A stretch of DNA of 64,000 bases, taken from positions 3,426,001 to 3,490,000 of the forward strand of contig NC_090784.1 of NCBI RefSeq assembly GCF_040054535.1, given 5' to 3'. Made by a program: the position numbers and the translations under genes. Shown piece by piece: positions 20,501 to 34,064 of this stretch. The DNA comes from Antennarius striatus. Lineage: Eukaryota > Chordata > Actinopteri > Lophiiformes > Antennariidae. The notes below the pieces were generated by a model, which was given only the letters and a program-made list of their open reading frames with translations, was not told where the DNA came from and searched no databases. Positions within the stretch are counted from its first letter, which is position 1; each line of letters opens with the position of its first letter.

Positions 20501-23500
20501 TCTTGAATAACAAACAATCAAAATATAATTGAAAAAAAGAGAGACATTACTAACATATTACTAAAATTTGTGTGGAGAAGGCTCTGTCAGCTTGGTGCAG
20601 TGTCCACAGGAGAATACTGTACAGTACAGTATATGAATTAAAGGCAAAGAAAACTATTGAGTGAAAAGCAAAAGTGGGAAAAAAAAACTGTATTACATAT
20701 GTATTTATTTCTAAAACTGTTTTTTTTTATAAATGACTACAAGGCTTTAACATTTTGATAAAATAACTATATAATTTTACTCTTTTTTTTCACTTAAACA
20801 GTTATGACGTTGTTATTAATAAAATAATTAATAACAGTTTGTTTAGTTTTCATATTGTGCTATTGACAAAACTCAGTCCTTGCATACAGCTTCTACCTTA
20901 TATTATGCTATTACTTTTGGGATGCATAAACATCATGTTGGGATGCACAAATTTTTTTTGAAGCTCATCCCATGGATGTACTACTTTCCTGAGGTAAAAT
21001 GAACTCTATGTATGAACGAGTGTGGTATATGAACGAGTGTGGTATATGAACGAGTGTGGTATATGAACGAGTGTGGTATATGAACGAGTGTGAATATGAA
21101 CGAGTGTGGGATCAATAGGTTTGTCTCGTCTGTAGACTGACTTAACAGGACTGGATTGACTTCCTCTTAATGACAGAATTCTAATGTTTGAATTATTTGT
21201 CATTCAGCAACTTTTGTCTGAAACTGAGAAGAAGCTGAGAGAGAGTCACCTAGAGGATGAAAGCGAAGGAAAAGTAATTCTCATCCAAGAAGAAGATGGG
21301 GAAGATGAAGGAAAAAAAGCAGAACAAACTGGTGAGATAGTCAATAAACTGTGTATATCTAGGATTTACAGACATTTACATGTGTTAACATGCCTGTGAT
21401 CATCTATTTAATATGATCAGCACATTGAACAGAAAACTGTAGTGGATTCACACCACTATGTAGAAAATTGTGGCTAAATATACAAAATATTTTTGAGTAG
21501 TGATGTTCCCTCTGCATCTGTCTGTGCTGGAGAGAAGACCCCCTCTGTGTTTCTCCGGGTAGGAGGACTGCCCAGCCCCCACTCAGCTGTAATTCCCCAC
21601 TGACACTGGCTACTTCCTGGAACTCCCTCTCTGAAGCGCTCGTGCCTGCCATCCCCTCCCCCACAGTGATGTAACACTGACTCCTTCCTGTGGGTGTGTC
21701 TCCCTTTCTGTCTGTCTCCCTTTGCCTCTCCCTCCCTCTCTCTCTCCCTTCCAGCTTGTCCAGTTGAACCTATCCAGCTTGTGGGAGGGGAGGACAGCGT
21801 AGTTGTTCCGACTGAAAGGGGAGACATGGGTAACTCTCAAAAAAAGTCCCACAGCAGAGGAGATGGGGGACCACACAGCGAGTTCAACAACTCCCACCAT
21901 GGCCATGGGAAGGGCAAAGGAGGCAGCTCTGACAAGTACAAAGTAACACAGGAGTCAAAGGAAAAGTTAACCAATGGAACGAGCAAGAGGGGCTCCACAG
22001 CTTCAGCCCAGGATGAGAGAAGCAACACTAAGGGGACTTCAGCCGGAGGAGGAAACACGGAGTCAACTGTCAACTTGAATGCTCCGTGTGGAGCCCTGCC
22101 CCCACATCTGTCCCGATTAAAGAACGAGGGAAACCTGCTGTTTAAGAAAGGGCAGTTTGCCGATGCACTAGAGAAATACTCGCTAGCCATCCAAGGATAC
22201 ACAGATTCAGGTAGGATGGAGGAGTCCTCACAGGTGATTCTGTCGAAGCTGTTAGAGTATAGCGCACAAGCGTTCATGCATGAGTACAGACAGCTTTTAT
22301 ACTGACGCCAGCGTGTTACAAACATGCTGTGAAACAACAGCCGATAGTTTAACCGACACATATTTGAATTTTGTTATGGCATTTGTTATTGACAGTGTTA
22401 CCTACTCAATGGTCATGACATTGCTATTATTCTGCAAGGGCCTCCTTGTATTTTTATTTTATCATTGTGCATGATGTGAAAATTCTAAAAATAACTCAAG
22501 ATATGTGATACAAATCAACAGTAGTGATCACTCCCTGAGGCATTAGTCCACCTACAAGATAGAAACACTAATAAATGTCCAGGAATGGAAGTGCTGACCT
22601 GGTTGCTGTGCCCCCACAGCGATGTGTTACACTGGCGTGTATAAACTGTGTTTCTGTTTTAGCCTCAGCCTGACGCTAAGCCACTAAGCTCAGGTCTGTC
22701 CAGATCACATGACCACTAACCACTCAGTGTGAAAGTGAATCTGCAGCACTACAGCTATAATTCTCTTGGGTGGGGGAGAACCTGCTGCCTGTCAGGCCCT
22801 ATCATCTAACGATTTAGTGCAGCTGAGTGCAGAGATGGAGCAAGAAAATATTCTAAAGACCCTTAAACAAATAACTGACAGTGATTACTGAGACTAAGAG
22901 CCTTTAGATGGATGTCAACGTCGTGTTGGGTTAGTAGATCGAGTCCCTACAATGCATCTCGTGCTTTAGCAGGCTTACTTGCTGCATAATTGAGATTCTA
23001 AGCTCAGTTCAAAACACTTCCTACACTGATTGCAACAAAGAAACTTTCTCATTGAGTCACTACAGGAACCAATCATTGCAGCAATCACACTAAACACCAA
23101 AGGTAGAGTGTGAAGACATACTGTCAGACACTTAAGTAGTGAAATCCCAGTCTTTATGAACTAGTGTTCCCATATTCTGTATTACATTAGTCTGGTTTAG
23201 CAGTAATCTCTGAACATTATCAGACACTCGTAGCACATTCACACTTGCTCTAGTCAAGGCCACACCTAAGTAAACCACAGTTTATTCACTGCATTTGTAC
23301 TTGAAGACATACTCTGTTTAACATCTCTGTAGAGATCAGGAAAAACTCACAAATGAAAACTTGTCCATGTGTGTCTTCATGCAGGGATTGACAGTGTGGA
23401 GGATCTGTGTATTTTGTATTCTAACAGAGCAGCTTGCTACCTGAAAGATGGTAACAGCCAAGACTGCATACAGGACTGTACAAGGTGAGACAGATTCTGC

Positions 23501-26500
23501 AGCCCGGCAGCTTCACTTCGGTCTGGAACTGGTGACTTTATTGTTGGGGATGTTGTATTGGTTCACATTTCAGCAGCACTGCCTGCATTTCAGATTGATA
23601 AGAGTTTTTGCAACCTCTATTTTCACAATTCTGTAAACTACATGGCCGTTACTTGCTATTGAGAATCCTTCTTACTGCAGCTACACAGAACACTAGAATG
23701 TGTGGCTGACATTATACTGTAGATGTAGACAGAGCACTGACACAACAACAGTTGATCAGAACTTCTCACAGTTTGATCGGAGTTTTTGAGCCCAATGAGT
23801 TGGACTACTGTTGTCTGCCATTTTAGTAAACCTGCCCCATATTAGATAAATGTTTGACTGGCCCATCACAAACCGGGACAAGACAAATCTGTCCGACTGG
23901 CAGGTATTCTGAATGCTTTTTGCCACATGAGCTTGATAGATTTGCCTTTGCCCAGGTCAGTTTTTTTAGAAGCTTTTCATTTGGCAGTCCTCAGTAGCAG
24001 ATGACCATTATTTTTTATAAGGGGATTTTGTCTGGGTTGTATTGTAAGGGCTTTTCATTAATCTGTATGGAACAGAAATATAAGCAGCTACATGAAGGAA
24101 ACTATGACCCTAAAACCTTTTAATCCTTGATATGATTGCTTAGATTCAGCTTTGAAGGCAAGAAGAAAGTTAAGTTGTATGAGAGTAAATTCACACACAC
24201 AGATCAGAACACATAATATGTGCTATACTGTGCATGGCCAATAATCATCATTGCAAGACAGTATCTGTTTTGTATCAAAGAGCACTATCACACACATAGA
24301 TTCCCAGTCTGCACACACAGAACTCTAAGAGTAGTATCTATGTTGAAAGCCAGCAGACTTGATCCTTTGCTCTTTTTTCTTCTTGTCTATTTATACCATC
24401 CAGAGCCCTGGAGCTGCAGCCATTCTCCCTCAAGCCCCTCCTGCGTCGGGCCATGGCTTATGAGTCCCTGGAGCGCTATCGTAAGGCCTACGTAGATTAC
24501 AAAACAGTCCTGCAGATAGACATCAGCGTGCAGGCAGCACACGACAGTGTCAACAGGTATTAGCCTTCTCACCTCAGATCCACAGGGCAGGGATCACCAA
24601 GCATCTCTTCAATATTATTTAAATCCAAAACTGCATTATTACATGGCCTGAGGCCTAAACTGAAACAAGTCAAATGAATAAACACACAAAGATTATTTGT
24701 TGGCCTGCAGATTTAATTAGTGGTCAAATGCAATTCCAGCTCCAGGCTAATTATAGCTTTCTGTGTCTATATCCTCTCTCTGTTATGTAATAGGAAAACT
24801 TATGTCTCTGCTTTACGTTCAGGTCAACGACAAAAATAAACACTTTGATGCATGCATACACAGAGATTGTTTTTTCAAAAACACACTAAAAACAGTACAG
24901 AGATGCTAACTACAATCACCTACTTATCGTAAACTTTTTTCATTCCTGGTCTGGTTCATGTGTTGCATCCTTGTATTGACTGCTCTGCATCTGTCTCTAG
25001 GATCACCCGGCTTCTGATTGAGCAGGACGGTCCCGAGTGGAGAGAGAAGCTTCCCAACATTCCCATGGTGCCTCTATCAGCTCAGCAGCACCGCAGAGAG
25101 GAGCCCCCCAGCGCTGAGGTTCTGGAGGCGCGAGCAGAGAAAGCAGCCAGGGATGCAGGTCTGAGTTAAGAGCCAGTGAGACAGCCCTTCATCATTTTAA
25201 AAACATGCATCTCTGCAGTAACGTAACTGACCAGTTTCCTGCTTTATGTGGCTGTTAAACATCTCTAGGTCACGTGTATGATCAGATCACAGTGTTAAAT
25301 ATTACACTGCACGAAGTTACCCTCACACTCATGAACCCACTGTGGGAAATTTCCTGTTGCTATTATTCTTGTTCAGGTTTTTTAAAGAGATCTTTAATGT
25401 TGATGGGACAAACCTGAATGAATAAAGTTAGCACACTGACACTCATGGGGTACTTTTGACATGAAGCTAAAGTACTCTATTTTTGGAGTAACATGTCACG
25501 GTTCGGTGTTGACACCCTGCCAAAGAGGGTGTCCACATTCCCAATGAATAGGTCGCCGAGTAACGAAACAGTTTTTGGCATAATTGTCACAAACGGTTGG
25601 AAGCCCCATCGGGTGCCATTCGAACATCACTAGCGAGCCAGGCTTAAAAAGCCTCAAGAAAATCGGCCTGATCAAGTCCAGAGGCCTGTACCATAAAGCG
25701 TGATGAACCTAGCCGGGCTTCCTCTTACTTATCTGGCTTCACTTACCGAGACATCCGCCCTCCGGATTTTCGGTACCATAAAGCCGGCTATCAACTCACT
25801 AATTCAATTCAGGCATGTCCACTCTAGATCTGTTCGCACTCACATAAAAAGGGCGGAGGTTGCTGCATGCGACCAATCGCAAACATGCAACAAACCGGCC
25901 CGAGCTGCATATTTCACAACGGAGGAGCGAACAATAATAATTAATAAATACGAGCAATACAAATCAATAATCCAGGCAAAAAGCAACACAGTTGCAGGTG
26001 CCAAACGGCGCAAGGATCGCTGGCACAAAATTGCCGAATGTGTCAGTGCGGAAGTTACAGTAGTTCCATTATAATATTACTTCCCCACTATGACTGTACT
26101 TGTATATCTGACTACAGTAACATTTGTGTGTTCCATAAATGTAAGTGTGTACGACATATTTCGTTATGGCATGTGATTGTAGCCCGCGCGACTTTATGAA
26201 TAGCTCTACATACTGTGTTCTTCCCGAGATTTTCGGCATCGCCAACAGAATACATAGAAGTACCTATGAATGAATGAATCAATGATTTACTTAAACAAAT
26301 AATTGATTAATGGCATTTTATCTGTGGATTACTTGTAACCCATCCAACGAGGGATTTAAGGACATCATAATAATTACGAACATCACTAAGAAATTTATTA
26401 ACTGTGGCAAAAAACCTCAGTGCAATGCACACTGTCTGCAGGACTGTCAGCGCGTGGCTGCGGTGCATTACATTACTGATGTAAGGCTCCAGCAGCTGAC

Positions 26501-29500
26501 AGATGTAATGTAACCCCTCTCCCCAAAACCTGTACCTTTCGTACAGTGATTGTTCAGGCAATTCGAACGGATTACAGCTATTTATAAATATTCTATTGCG
26601 CCTGAGCGCTCCTCACACAAGCTGTGCACCAAGATCTACTGGGTTCTCATAAAACGGACAGTCCATTTTCCAAGACAACTGATTGGTCAGTAGGTGGGGC
26701 TGTTATACCTGCTGAGCTCTGATTGGTCAGTAGGTGGGGCTGTTATACCTGCTGAGCTCTTATCCTGAACTTATCCTGCTCCGGAGCAGGTTAGGTGTTC
26801 AGCATAGGTTACCACGACAACATAGCCCGGTAGAAAGTAAGCCACCTTTATGGTGCTGAAAAGCCAGGGTTAAGCCTGAAGTTATCTCGCTAAGCCGTAA
26901 TTCAGCTTTATGGTACAGGCCTCAGGGGTGGAGATGAGGCTCTGCTCATGTGTTCGGCCTCTCCTTCTGCTACACCCCAGCACAGCAGAGAAGCAGATCA
27001 ACAACACCGAACCGTGACATAACATTCTAAATATAGAACGTCTGCTAAATTAATGAGGTACTTTTTTCAGTGTAGTACTAAACAGGAAGTAATGGACTTG
27101 TTCTGTGGCTGCTGCAGTGAGTGGTTAAAGGCCTTGTGTACATGTCGCCTCTGTTCATGCAGTGTCTCCATTCCCTGGCCTCTGCTTCAGCTGTTGTTTT
27201 TAGACTCTAATGATAGAAGAAACCTGCTGGCACAAAGTTTCCGCCCAGGAGATACTCGGCAGCTGATTGTCCACATCATGATTGATTGCTGACTTAGGTC
27301 TCACACCTCACAGCCAGTCAGCACAGCATTGATTTCTAGGTTTCAAACCTAAAGCCACATAGCATACAGGACTAGCATGTTTCCATTTGTTTGGTTTTCT
27401 CACACATTACATGAAAGTCTACTGAAAAGTAATGCAAGTCCCATATTATGCTTTTTTAAATTCATGTCATTCAGCTGCCAGACGTCCAACTACACTGTAT
27501 TTGAAATGTCTTGCCCCAAAGTGATCTTTGGTCCTCAGTATCTTTGAATATTGATAAATCCTCTTCCGCTCTCAAAAGGTCTGTTTTAATGGGGCATTGC
27601 TCTCAGGTCTTTATCTCCACCCCTCCCCCTTCTGAGCTGCCCAATCAAGACTGCCGTCCCCCACGTGTTCACTTGCGTTTGTTAACCTGTGCCACTCGAA
27701 CGCGCCTGCATTAAAGATTGGATCGATCAGCATAGTCTGGAACTTTTTAACTTTCAATAACTTTGCTGCTACATATTTTGCTCTAATTCTTCTTGTGTTT
27801 TCCACTCTTGTTTATCATGATACAACGGTTGATTTTTCAATGCTAAGCGTGGACCTGCTTCCTCAGTCTTTGCTGAACAAAGACTCGTGGCTCATTGTGT
27901 AAACATGATCAGACCGGCCGATTAGATAATTACATCTTGCTTCAAAACGGTGATGTATTGTGATAGTTAAAGCTGTGCTTTCCGAAAATCGTCATGGACA
28001 ATGATAGATCGTGGATAGCACGGGAGCTAAGCTAACACAAACTAATGAAACATGGGATAATACCAAATTTTTTTCTTGTATTCTCGGTACGTGTGTGTGT
28101 CTCCGATCACTTAAGATGAGCTAAACCTGCTTTCATTCACCAAAAAACAGACAATTGTTCCGAATTACTAATTAATGTGCAACTGGTTATGTGTTCGCGG
28201 TGATGCTGGGTATAGCATCGGGCAGACACACACAAACTTATACACCTGACTGCTAGTTAGCCAAATGCTAGCTGAATGAAACAGCTTGTGAGGAACTTTC
28301 AGTGTGTAGCTCTGGTCCAGGTCATTACCACACACCGCTACCTAGCTTGATCACGAACCACACGCGCGCACACACACAACACACAGACACACAACACAAA
28401 GACACACACACAGACAACACACACACTCACACACACATGACTGAAGTGGACCTAACTGGTTAGCCAAATGCTAACTGAGTTCAACAGCTTGTCAGTGTGT
28501 AGCTCTGACTTAGGACATTACCACAAAATGCTACCGTGGCCTCAACGAACTCCCCCCTCGGGGATTGCCACGCCCTTGGGCATGTCAACCAATCAATATC
28601 ATCAATCACTTTGTCCAATCACAGAGCGGATTTTTGACGTCACAAATACCACTCTAGCAAAATCCGATCGTTTTGATTCGGACTGGGCCATGAATTCCTA
28701 AAACTCCAAATATCTATTGATGCAGGAAGCATTTGTTTACCAGACTCTAGGAGTTGGTCGGGTTAGGGAGGACCACTATGTGTATGTAGAGACCTGAAAA
28801 AGTGTGATTTTCATAATAGGTCCTCTACATCAACAAAAAGCATAGATAATAAGCGGTAATCACCACTGTATTTTGTCTTCCAGAAAGGAAAGCAGAAATT
28901 CGTTTTGCAGGTTTGAAACAAGAAGGGAATGACTTTGTGAAGAAAAGCAAGTACCAGGATGCACTGGGAAAATACACTGAATGCCTTAAGCTAAAGCCAG
29001 AGGAATGTGTTATCTACACCAACAGGTGAGAAACCCTGTCGCACCTGACCACAGACCAACACAGACACCACTGTCGTCCGTCTTTAATACCATTCCTCAC
29101 CACGGCTCTATACTCCTCATGGTTTGTTTCCCAATAAACTGAAATACAGCATGTTGGAAAACACACACATGTATTTATTTGTAAGAACACATTAAACTGA
29201 TTTGTTGTCCCCAGCTGTCATCTGTCAGGTGCTGCATCCACCAGTCTGTCACTGGCAGTGATTAGCATGTATTGTAAATTTGAGCAGAGCAGCCAAAGCT
29301 CAGGAAACATCTGTCGACTTGAACTCGGTTTGCCCCAGATCTCTTAAAGCATCACCATCATAATAAATACATATTATCATAGCAAGTGCAATGGATGCAG
29401 CAGGCCAACCTGACTTCATTCTTCATCCATCACAGTCGCTGGACATCCTTGATGCAGATGAAATTCTGACACTGGAAATTATTTATTACATACTACCAGC

Positions 29501-29673
29501 TTTCATAATCAAACACAATTGTACAGGTCACAAGTCAAAAACATTCATATATATTAATATTTTTGTCATGTATAATGTGTAATAAGAATTTCCACACTTG
29601 GTATGAGTACAGTTTTTTTAAAATTCTTTTTCTGTTATGCAATAAAGGTAACTGGCTGGATGAAAATCATAAG

Positions 29674-29728
<55 letters not shown>

Positions 29729-32045
29729 TGTCTGTGTTCCCAGAGCTCTGTGTTATTTGAAGCTGGAGAAGTTCACTGAGGCCAAACAGGACTGTGATGC
29801 AGCGCTGAAGCTGGATCCAGTCAATAAGAAGGCCTTCTACAGACGGTCGTTGGCTAATAAAGGCCTCAAGGTGAACAACATGGCCCTCAGTCCCAAAGAA
29901 GGGCTGGAGCAAACATTGCTAGTTCCTGTCACATTGTTTGACAGGTTCTATCATTTCTTTTCCCACACCCTTTCTACAATCTTTGTGCTGCTGTCTGTCA
30001 TGGACAGACCACCCTTGTAAAACTGATTTAATTCTCAATAAGACTTTCCTGGATAAAATAATAAAAATACACATAATTTAAAGTGTAAACTTTTATCTGA
30101 AAGTGTATTATGTCCATGTCTCCACCAGGACTACCTGGCATGCAGCTCTGACCTGCAGGAGGTCCTACAGCTGGATCCCAATGTGCAGGAGGCAGAAAAG
30201 GAGCTAGAGGAGGTTACTTTACTGCTCAGACAGAGTCTGGCAGATGCTACACCGTCCAAACACAGGAAGTCTATCCCTATCACAGAGGTATAAAACAGGC
30301 TTTTTCTCATCTATATGTCAAAATGTTGGATTAATGTGTATGTGAATCTGTTTGGGAGGTCCATGATACAATGATGGTGGGACCCTGAATGTGTCAGATT
30401 CAAGCTGCACACAAGGCATACTTCAGTAATTCTGGCTGCATCAACTGCAGATGCACGTTTAAAGAGTTTTATGCACAGTACAAACAATTTATGTAAAATA
30501 CGCAGTATATTAACACTGCACAAGAAAGTGAGGGTTATTAAAAAGCTGGACCCAACCCAACATCAGCATTTTTCAAACATGCAGTATGTCCCTGAAATGT
30601 TGTCGCCTCACAAAAGAACACGGATGAGTCTCACACACACTCTAGTGTTTTATTAATTATTTATGTTTACGAGCGGGGGTGCAGAAGGAGGAATTGAGGA
30701 GAAAAAATGTATATTGTGTCCTACAGGTATGTTTTCATTTTTGACTATTAGAAGTAATTTTGGTTCTTTCCTTCAGCCATGTAGTTATTTTGTTTTGTTC
30801 ACAGGTGTCACTGTTTGACCTGTTGAAAACTGCTTTCCACCTTTTTGATATTTATCATCTTGTAAATATCAAATGTTTTCCAAATAATTTGTGTTAATTC
30901 CCTTGGATAAATTTGTGCAATGGGGTAAATACAAGTTCTGCTACATTTTCAATATATTTCTATGTACGGTATTTGTGGATTAGTGTTAGCTTCAAGACAA
31001 TGATGTGGTGCGTTGCTGAGGGGAGCAGAGGAGCAGAAGGAGGAATCGAGGGGACTAAGTTTATGTTGTGTCCTACAGGACAAAAAATAAATGACAGAAA
31101 CTGATTCATGAGTCATCGTCTTTCCTGCTCATTTACATCTGTTACATGTATACCCACTTTTATCAGCTCTGTTCATCCTGCACAGGATGATGATGATGAG
31201 GAGACAACCACTGTTCCTAACTCAGACAGCATCTGCAAAGAAGACGACGTCAGCATCAACCTTCATCCAACCAACTCTTGTGAGTTTGGCCAGGCTCTGA
31301 ATGCAGCCCGCTGCCACAGAAACACAATGGCTTGTGCCGAACTGCTTGCCAACACATCCTCGGAGATGCTTCCTAAATTCATGAGCACCCAGCTGGATGG
31401 AGACACCATCAGCTTCATCATGCAGGCGCTGGACTCCCATCTGTTAGAGAAAGACCCCAACCTTGTCTACCAACACCTCAACCAGCTGCACACAGCCAAC
31501 AGGTTTTCGGTAAGGTGCAGTGCATGTCCCATTTAAAGAAAGTGATAGGATTCTATTTCCTTACTGCACATTTGGTGACTAACAGGTGTTAACATATGTA
31601 TGGAGACAACAGAAGAGTGAAACCCTGTCGATTATTGAGTAACTACAGTTTATTTCCAAAACAGAGGACCTCATGTCTATATGACCTTGCCCTTAACTTT
31701 TTATTTGGCTCTTTTTCTACCAACAGTGAGGCCAAAAAATAAATGAAAGCATTTTTTGGAAGAATGTCATGATTGAACGCAAAAGTCAAATGCAGTCTGC
31801 ATGTGGTTTGGATTGGAGAACTACTTGTGAAACATTAATATTGTTTTGTATGCAGTACATAATTGACTTGTGCAGCTGAAGTGTTGGTAATGAATTGTAA
31901 TCATTCACTTGTCCAGGTTGCCTTAATGCTGCAGGAGAAGGATGGGCGTCACCAAATGACTCAGCTGTTTGAGCGTCTTTTTGCAGTGGAGTGCACAGAG
32001 TTCACCAAGAACGATGTTCAGAATCTGGCCAACAAATACATCTGA
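17513..32045 (+). CDS. spag1: Sperm-associated antigen 1, TPR dynein-arm assembly factor
   Basis: Cytoplasmic co-chaperone that helps pre-assemble axonemal dynein arms; human loss causes primary ciliary dyskinesia. Eighteen coding exons join into 941 codons plus stop (human 926). The N-terminus (VEHLDYGYIEKCKDVKYLEKIL, residues 22-43 or so) is the conserved SPAG1 start. TPR block 1 is at about 210-318 (KDKGNEAFRAKDYKEAV, AYGNRAQAEIKL). An acidic linker is at 320-360. TPR block 2 is at about 480-600 (KNEGNLLFKKGQFADALEKY, LYSNRAACYLK). TPR block 3 is at about 655-770 (LKQEGNDFVKKSKYQDAL, YTNRALCYLK). The RPAP3-like C-terminal domain is at about 815-935 (YEFGQ-type start, LVYQHLNQLH). A Gly/Ser/Lys-rich insert lies in exon 10. 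All junctions keep frame. Confidence 0.97.
19868..19980 (+). repeat. 17-bp minisatellite, block 1
   Basis: About six to seven units near GGTATATGAACGAGTGT, with variants such as GGTGTATGAACAAGTGT. Same unit as the block at 21007-21112. Confidence 0.9.
21007..21112 (+). repeat. 17-bp minisatellite, block 2
   Basis: Five to six nearly uniform units of ATGAACGAGTGTGGTAT. The units are more alike than in block 1, so this block expanded or homogenised more recently. Confidence 0.9.
22211..23384 (+). other. spag1 intron, nothing recognised
   Basis: Non-coding, moderately AT-rich. No repeat family or RNA gene seen. Confidence 0.5.
23485..24403 (+). other. spag1 intron, nothing recognised
   Basis: Non-coding. 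No recognised element. Confidence 0.5.
25682..26922 (+). mobile_element. Harbinger-like DNA transposon, copy 1
   Basis: Inverted ends AGGCCTGTACCATAAAGC (left) and CTTTATGGTACAGGCCT (right), flanked by CAG on both sides (25679-25681 and 26923-26925), a 3-bp target duplication. A 125-codon frame at 25700-26074 contains FTTEERTIIINKYEQY and RRKDRWHKIAECV, like the Myb/SANT accessory protein of Harbinger elements. No DDE transposase remains. 26679-26760 holds two 41-bp tandem units (CTGATTGGTCAGTAGG). Lies in a spag1 intron. A second copy in the opposite orientation is at 39581-43410. Confidence 0.8.
26926..28883 (+). other. Rest of the spag1 intron, possible decayed DNA element
   Basis: The segment 28245-28340 recurs in direct orientation at 28455-28540 (GGTTAGCCAAATGCTA core), separated by a CA-rich run at 28360-28440. 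The outer text GTCCCATATTATGC (27437) and CATAATAGGTCCTC (28814) could be weak inverted ends of an element of about 1.4 kb. Not confirmed; no gene. Confidence 0.35.
29676..29730 (+). repeat. (TG)n(CGTG)n microsatellite at a spag1 splice acceptor
   Basis: Runs to within 14 bp of the acceptor of the exon at 29744. Only TCTGTGTTCCCAG separates repeat from exon. Confidence 0.95.
30670..31080 (+). repeat. Direct repeat of about 50 bp in a spag1 intron
   Basis: Copies at about 30677-30726 and 31031-31079 share GCAGAAGGAGGAAT and TTGTGTCCTACAGG. The spacer is about 300 bp. Origin unknown. Confidence 0.6.
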
Positions 32046-32810
32046 CCCTCCCGCCCCAGCTCTCTGCTGCGTCACTACACCTCCTGGATCTATGCAAAAC
32101 TCTGCACAAGAACTGAGAATACAAAGGCAGGAAGCCCCACAATGTGTCCCAAAGCCATACAATGCAAATGAGTCGCATTCGCTCCACTGGTCTGTGCTGT
32201 AAATGATTTGATTACCAGACGTGTGAGTGAAGAATACAGAATATATTTTTCTCTCCAGAACGTTTTGCTATGCAGATTTCCTTTGTATCAATACTAACAT
32301 TTATATTGTGCTTAAGTCGGGGAGTTTAGCACAATATAGAATTTGTATTGTAGAATTTGTCTAAAGCATCAAATTCTACCGTCATGTAACGCCATAGGTG
32401 TTTCCCAATAGGTACTAAGGTTTGCTCAGGATAGGTTCATGTTCTCAGAGCTGAGCCCTGGTTGGTCTCTTGCCATTAATCTTGTGCTTCTGTAAGACAC
32501 CAGCTTGGATTACAAATGATATCGGGTGCTTGCTCAACTGCAATGCAAAGGAACATGGCGAATGTACAGAAGTACTATTGTGAATACATGTACTGGATTA
32601 CTGCTATAGGAGCAGTGTGCTGACATGATTTATTGAGATGACAACAGCATCTGTTAATCTGCTTTCTAATGTTGTGTTCAAAGAGAAATTATCATTCCTA
32701 ACTATATTACTGAAGCTTAAAGCATCTAGGGCAGAACAAAAAAAAGTTTTTCCTTATAACATAATTATTTAAAAATTCAGAAATGTGATAGAAAATAAAT
32801 TTGATTCTGA
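32046..32810 (+). other. spag1: spag1 3' untranslated region
   Basis: Non-coding after the stop. A polyA signal candidate AATAAA is at 32794-32799. Shorter 3' ends are possible. Confidence 0.5.
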
Positions 32811-34064
32811 TGTATCTTTGTGAATTCATGAGATGATTGTCTCGTTAATTCAGAAAAACAGGAAAAAAACTCCTTTCTGGAGGCATGATGTTTCTGTTCT
32901 CACTGTTCTCTCTCCATTCACCATGTTGGAAGCAAATTGGATGTAAACTACAAAATTGTTGGTGTATCGGTCCCACTGGTTCACCTCAGCCTGCCAGTGT
33001 GCATCTGCACCTTCATTGTCATGGGAGTCCAGTGATCACACTGTGGAGACACACCATCTTCACGAGATGTGTGCCTTTGACTTTAGATTGGAGGTCAACT
33101 TACAAATGTAAGTGTGCAGATTTTCTTAACAGACAGAATATTTATGTCATTATTTAGCCATTAAAATGTTCCATTACTTGAATTGGGATAAGCCATATGT
33201 TCACTTAACCTCATGTATGCAATTGTTCAAAATATTGTTTCCTAATTTAAAGACATTCTTTTCTTGTGGACTACTAAACTAGTTTAGATTCAAGTATAGT
33301 AAATTTCTGTTTCCAAGTTTTGTCACATATTGAAGAATGTACTAAATTTAAATCAGAGTCACAAATTGGGGAGGGAATAATTTCATATGACAGTTTAATT
33401 AATTTAGATGTTTCTGCGGACCAGTTAGAGGCACAGGTGTTTACATAATGAAAACCTTGGTCAGTTCATACTATTTAATCTGAATTCAACTATTGCACTT
33501 CATAATAAGCAATTCAATTTTTTGTATTACAATATCAACTTACTATGAGTCAGTGGGAATCAGTTCTTCACAATAGTGAAGGTCTTCTTAGCTTTAGCAA
33601 TGTGGTCTGCAGCCGAGACCCCTAATTAACTGCTGTTGTCCTTCAATTGGATGTTTTTTATTTCAAAACAATAGAAGGGCTTGTCTTTAAACTCTGGGCT
33701 TTTTGTCTGAATGTGGAGAAGCAGTTTTGAGGGTTTCGTTGCATAATTACTCATAACACATAGCGGCTGCAGCTCTTGAGCATCACCCATTGCTGAGATC
33801 GTAACTTTGGCAGGAATCTTGATACAGTATTTTCTTTTAAATGAAGTTTTCTTTTTGCTAACAGTCTGAGATGGTTCTGCTTCTCATTATTGCTCATTTT
33901 CTCCCAAAAAATCTCTCCACTGAGTTTTGTTTTTGGAAACATTTTTAAGGGCTAGTTTGTGGTTAGTTAAAACTTATAATTGCGGTTATAATGCTGATAT
34001 GTGAAATGACGCAATGGAGTCAAGTGTGGCAGTAAGGCGAAGACGGAAGCAGTGTTTTTTCAAA
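32811..34064. other. Intergenic, nothing recognised
   Basis: AT-rich spacer between spag1 and the SINE cluster. No gene or RNA seen. Confidence 0.5.

Larger units (their letters stand above)
19532..21207 (+). other. spag1 intron with two minisatellite blocks
   Basis: Non-coding. The 17-bp minisatellite blocks are listed separately. An L2-like tail (GCACTATACATAGGTTGATTAATTGACTGATTGATT, split here as GCACTATACATAGG at 20405-20418 and a GATTGATT run to 20440) suggests a short LINE remnant. Confidence 0.5.
17513..32045 (+). other. spag1: spag1 coding exon map
   Basis: Coding exons: 17513-17655, 17881-18040, 18166-18288, 18368-18438, 18622-18734, 18842-18947, 19134-19264, 19425-19531, 21208-21331, 21755-22210, 23385-23484, 24404-24556, 25001-25158, 28884-29025, 29744-29870, 30129-30287, 31186-31509, 31917-32045 (stop TGA 32043-32045). 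All have AG acceptors and GT donors, and the lengths sum to 2826, a multiple of 3. The third exon has two in-frame donors, at 18252 (CAT/GTAAGA) and 18288 (AAG/GTAAAG), so a 12-residue alternative is possible. Domain positions in the gene entry use the longer form. Confidence 0.93.

Noticed and set aside
19868..21112. A CRISPR-like array from regularly repeated units
   Set aside because: Units are head-to-tail 17-mers without spacers, in a vertebrate intron.
21837..22361. 174-codon minus-strand frame
   Set aside because: Antisense to spag1 exon 21755-22210; no recognisable domain.
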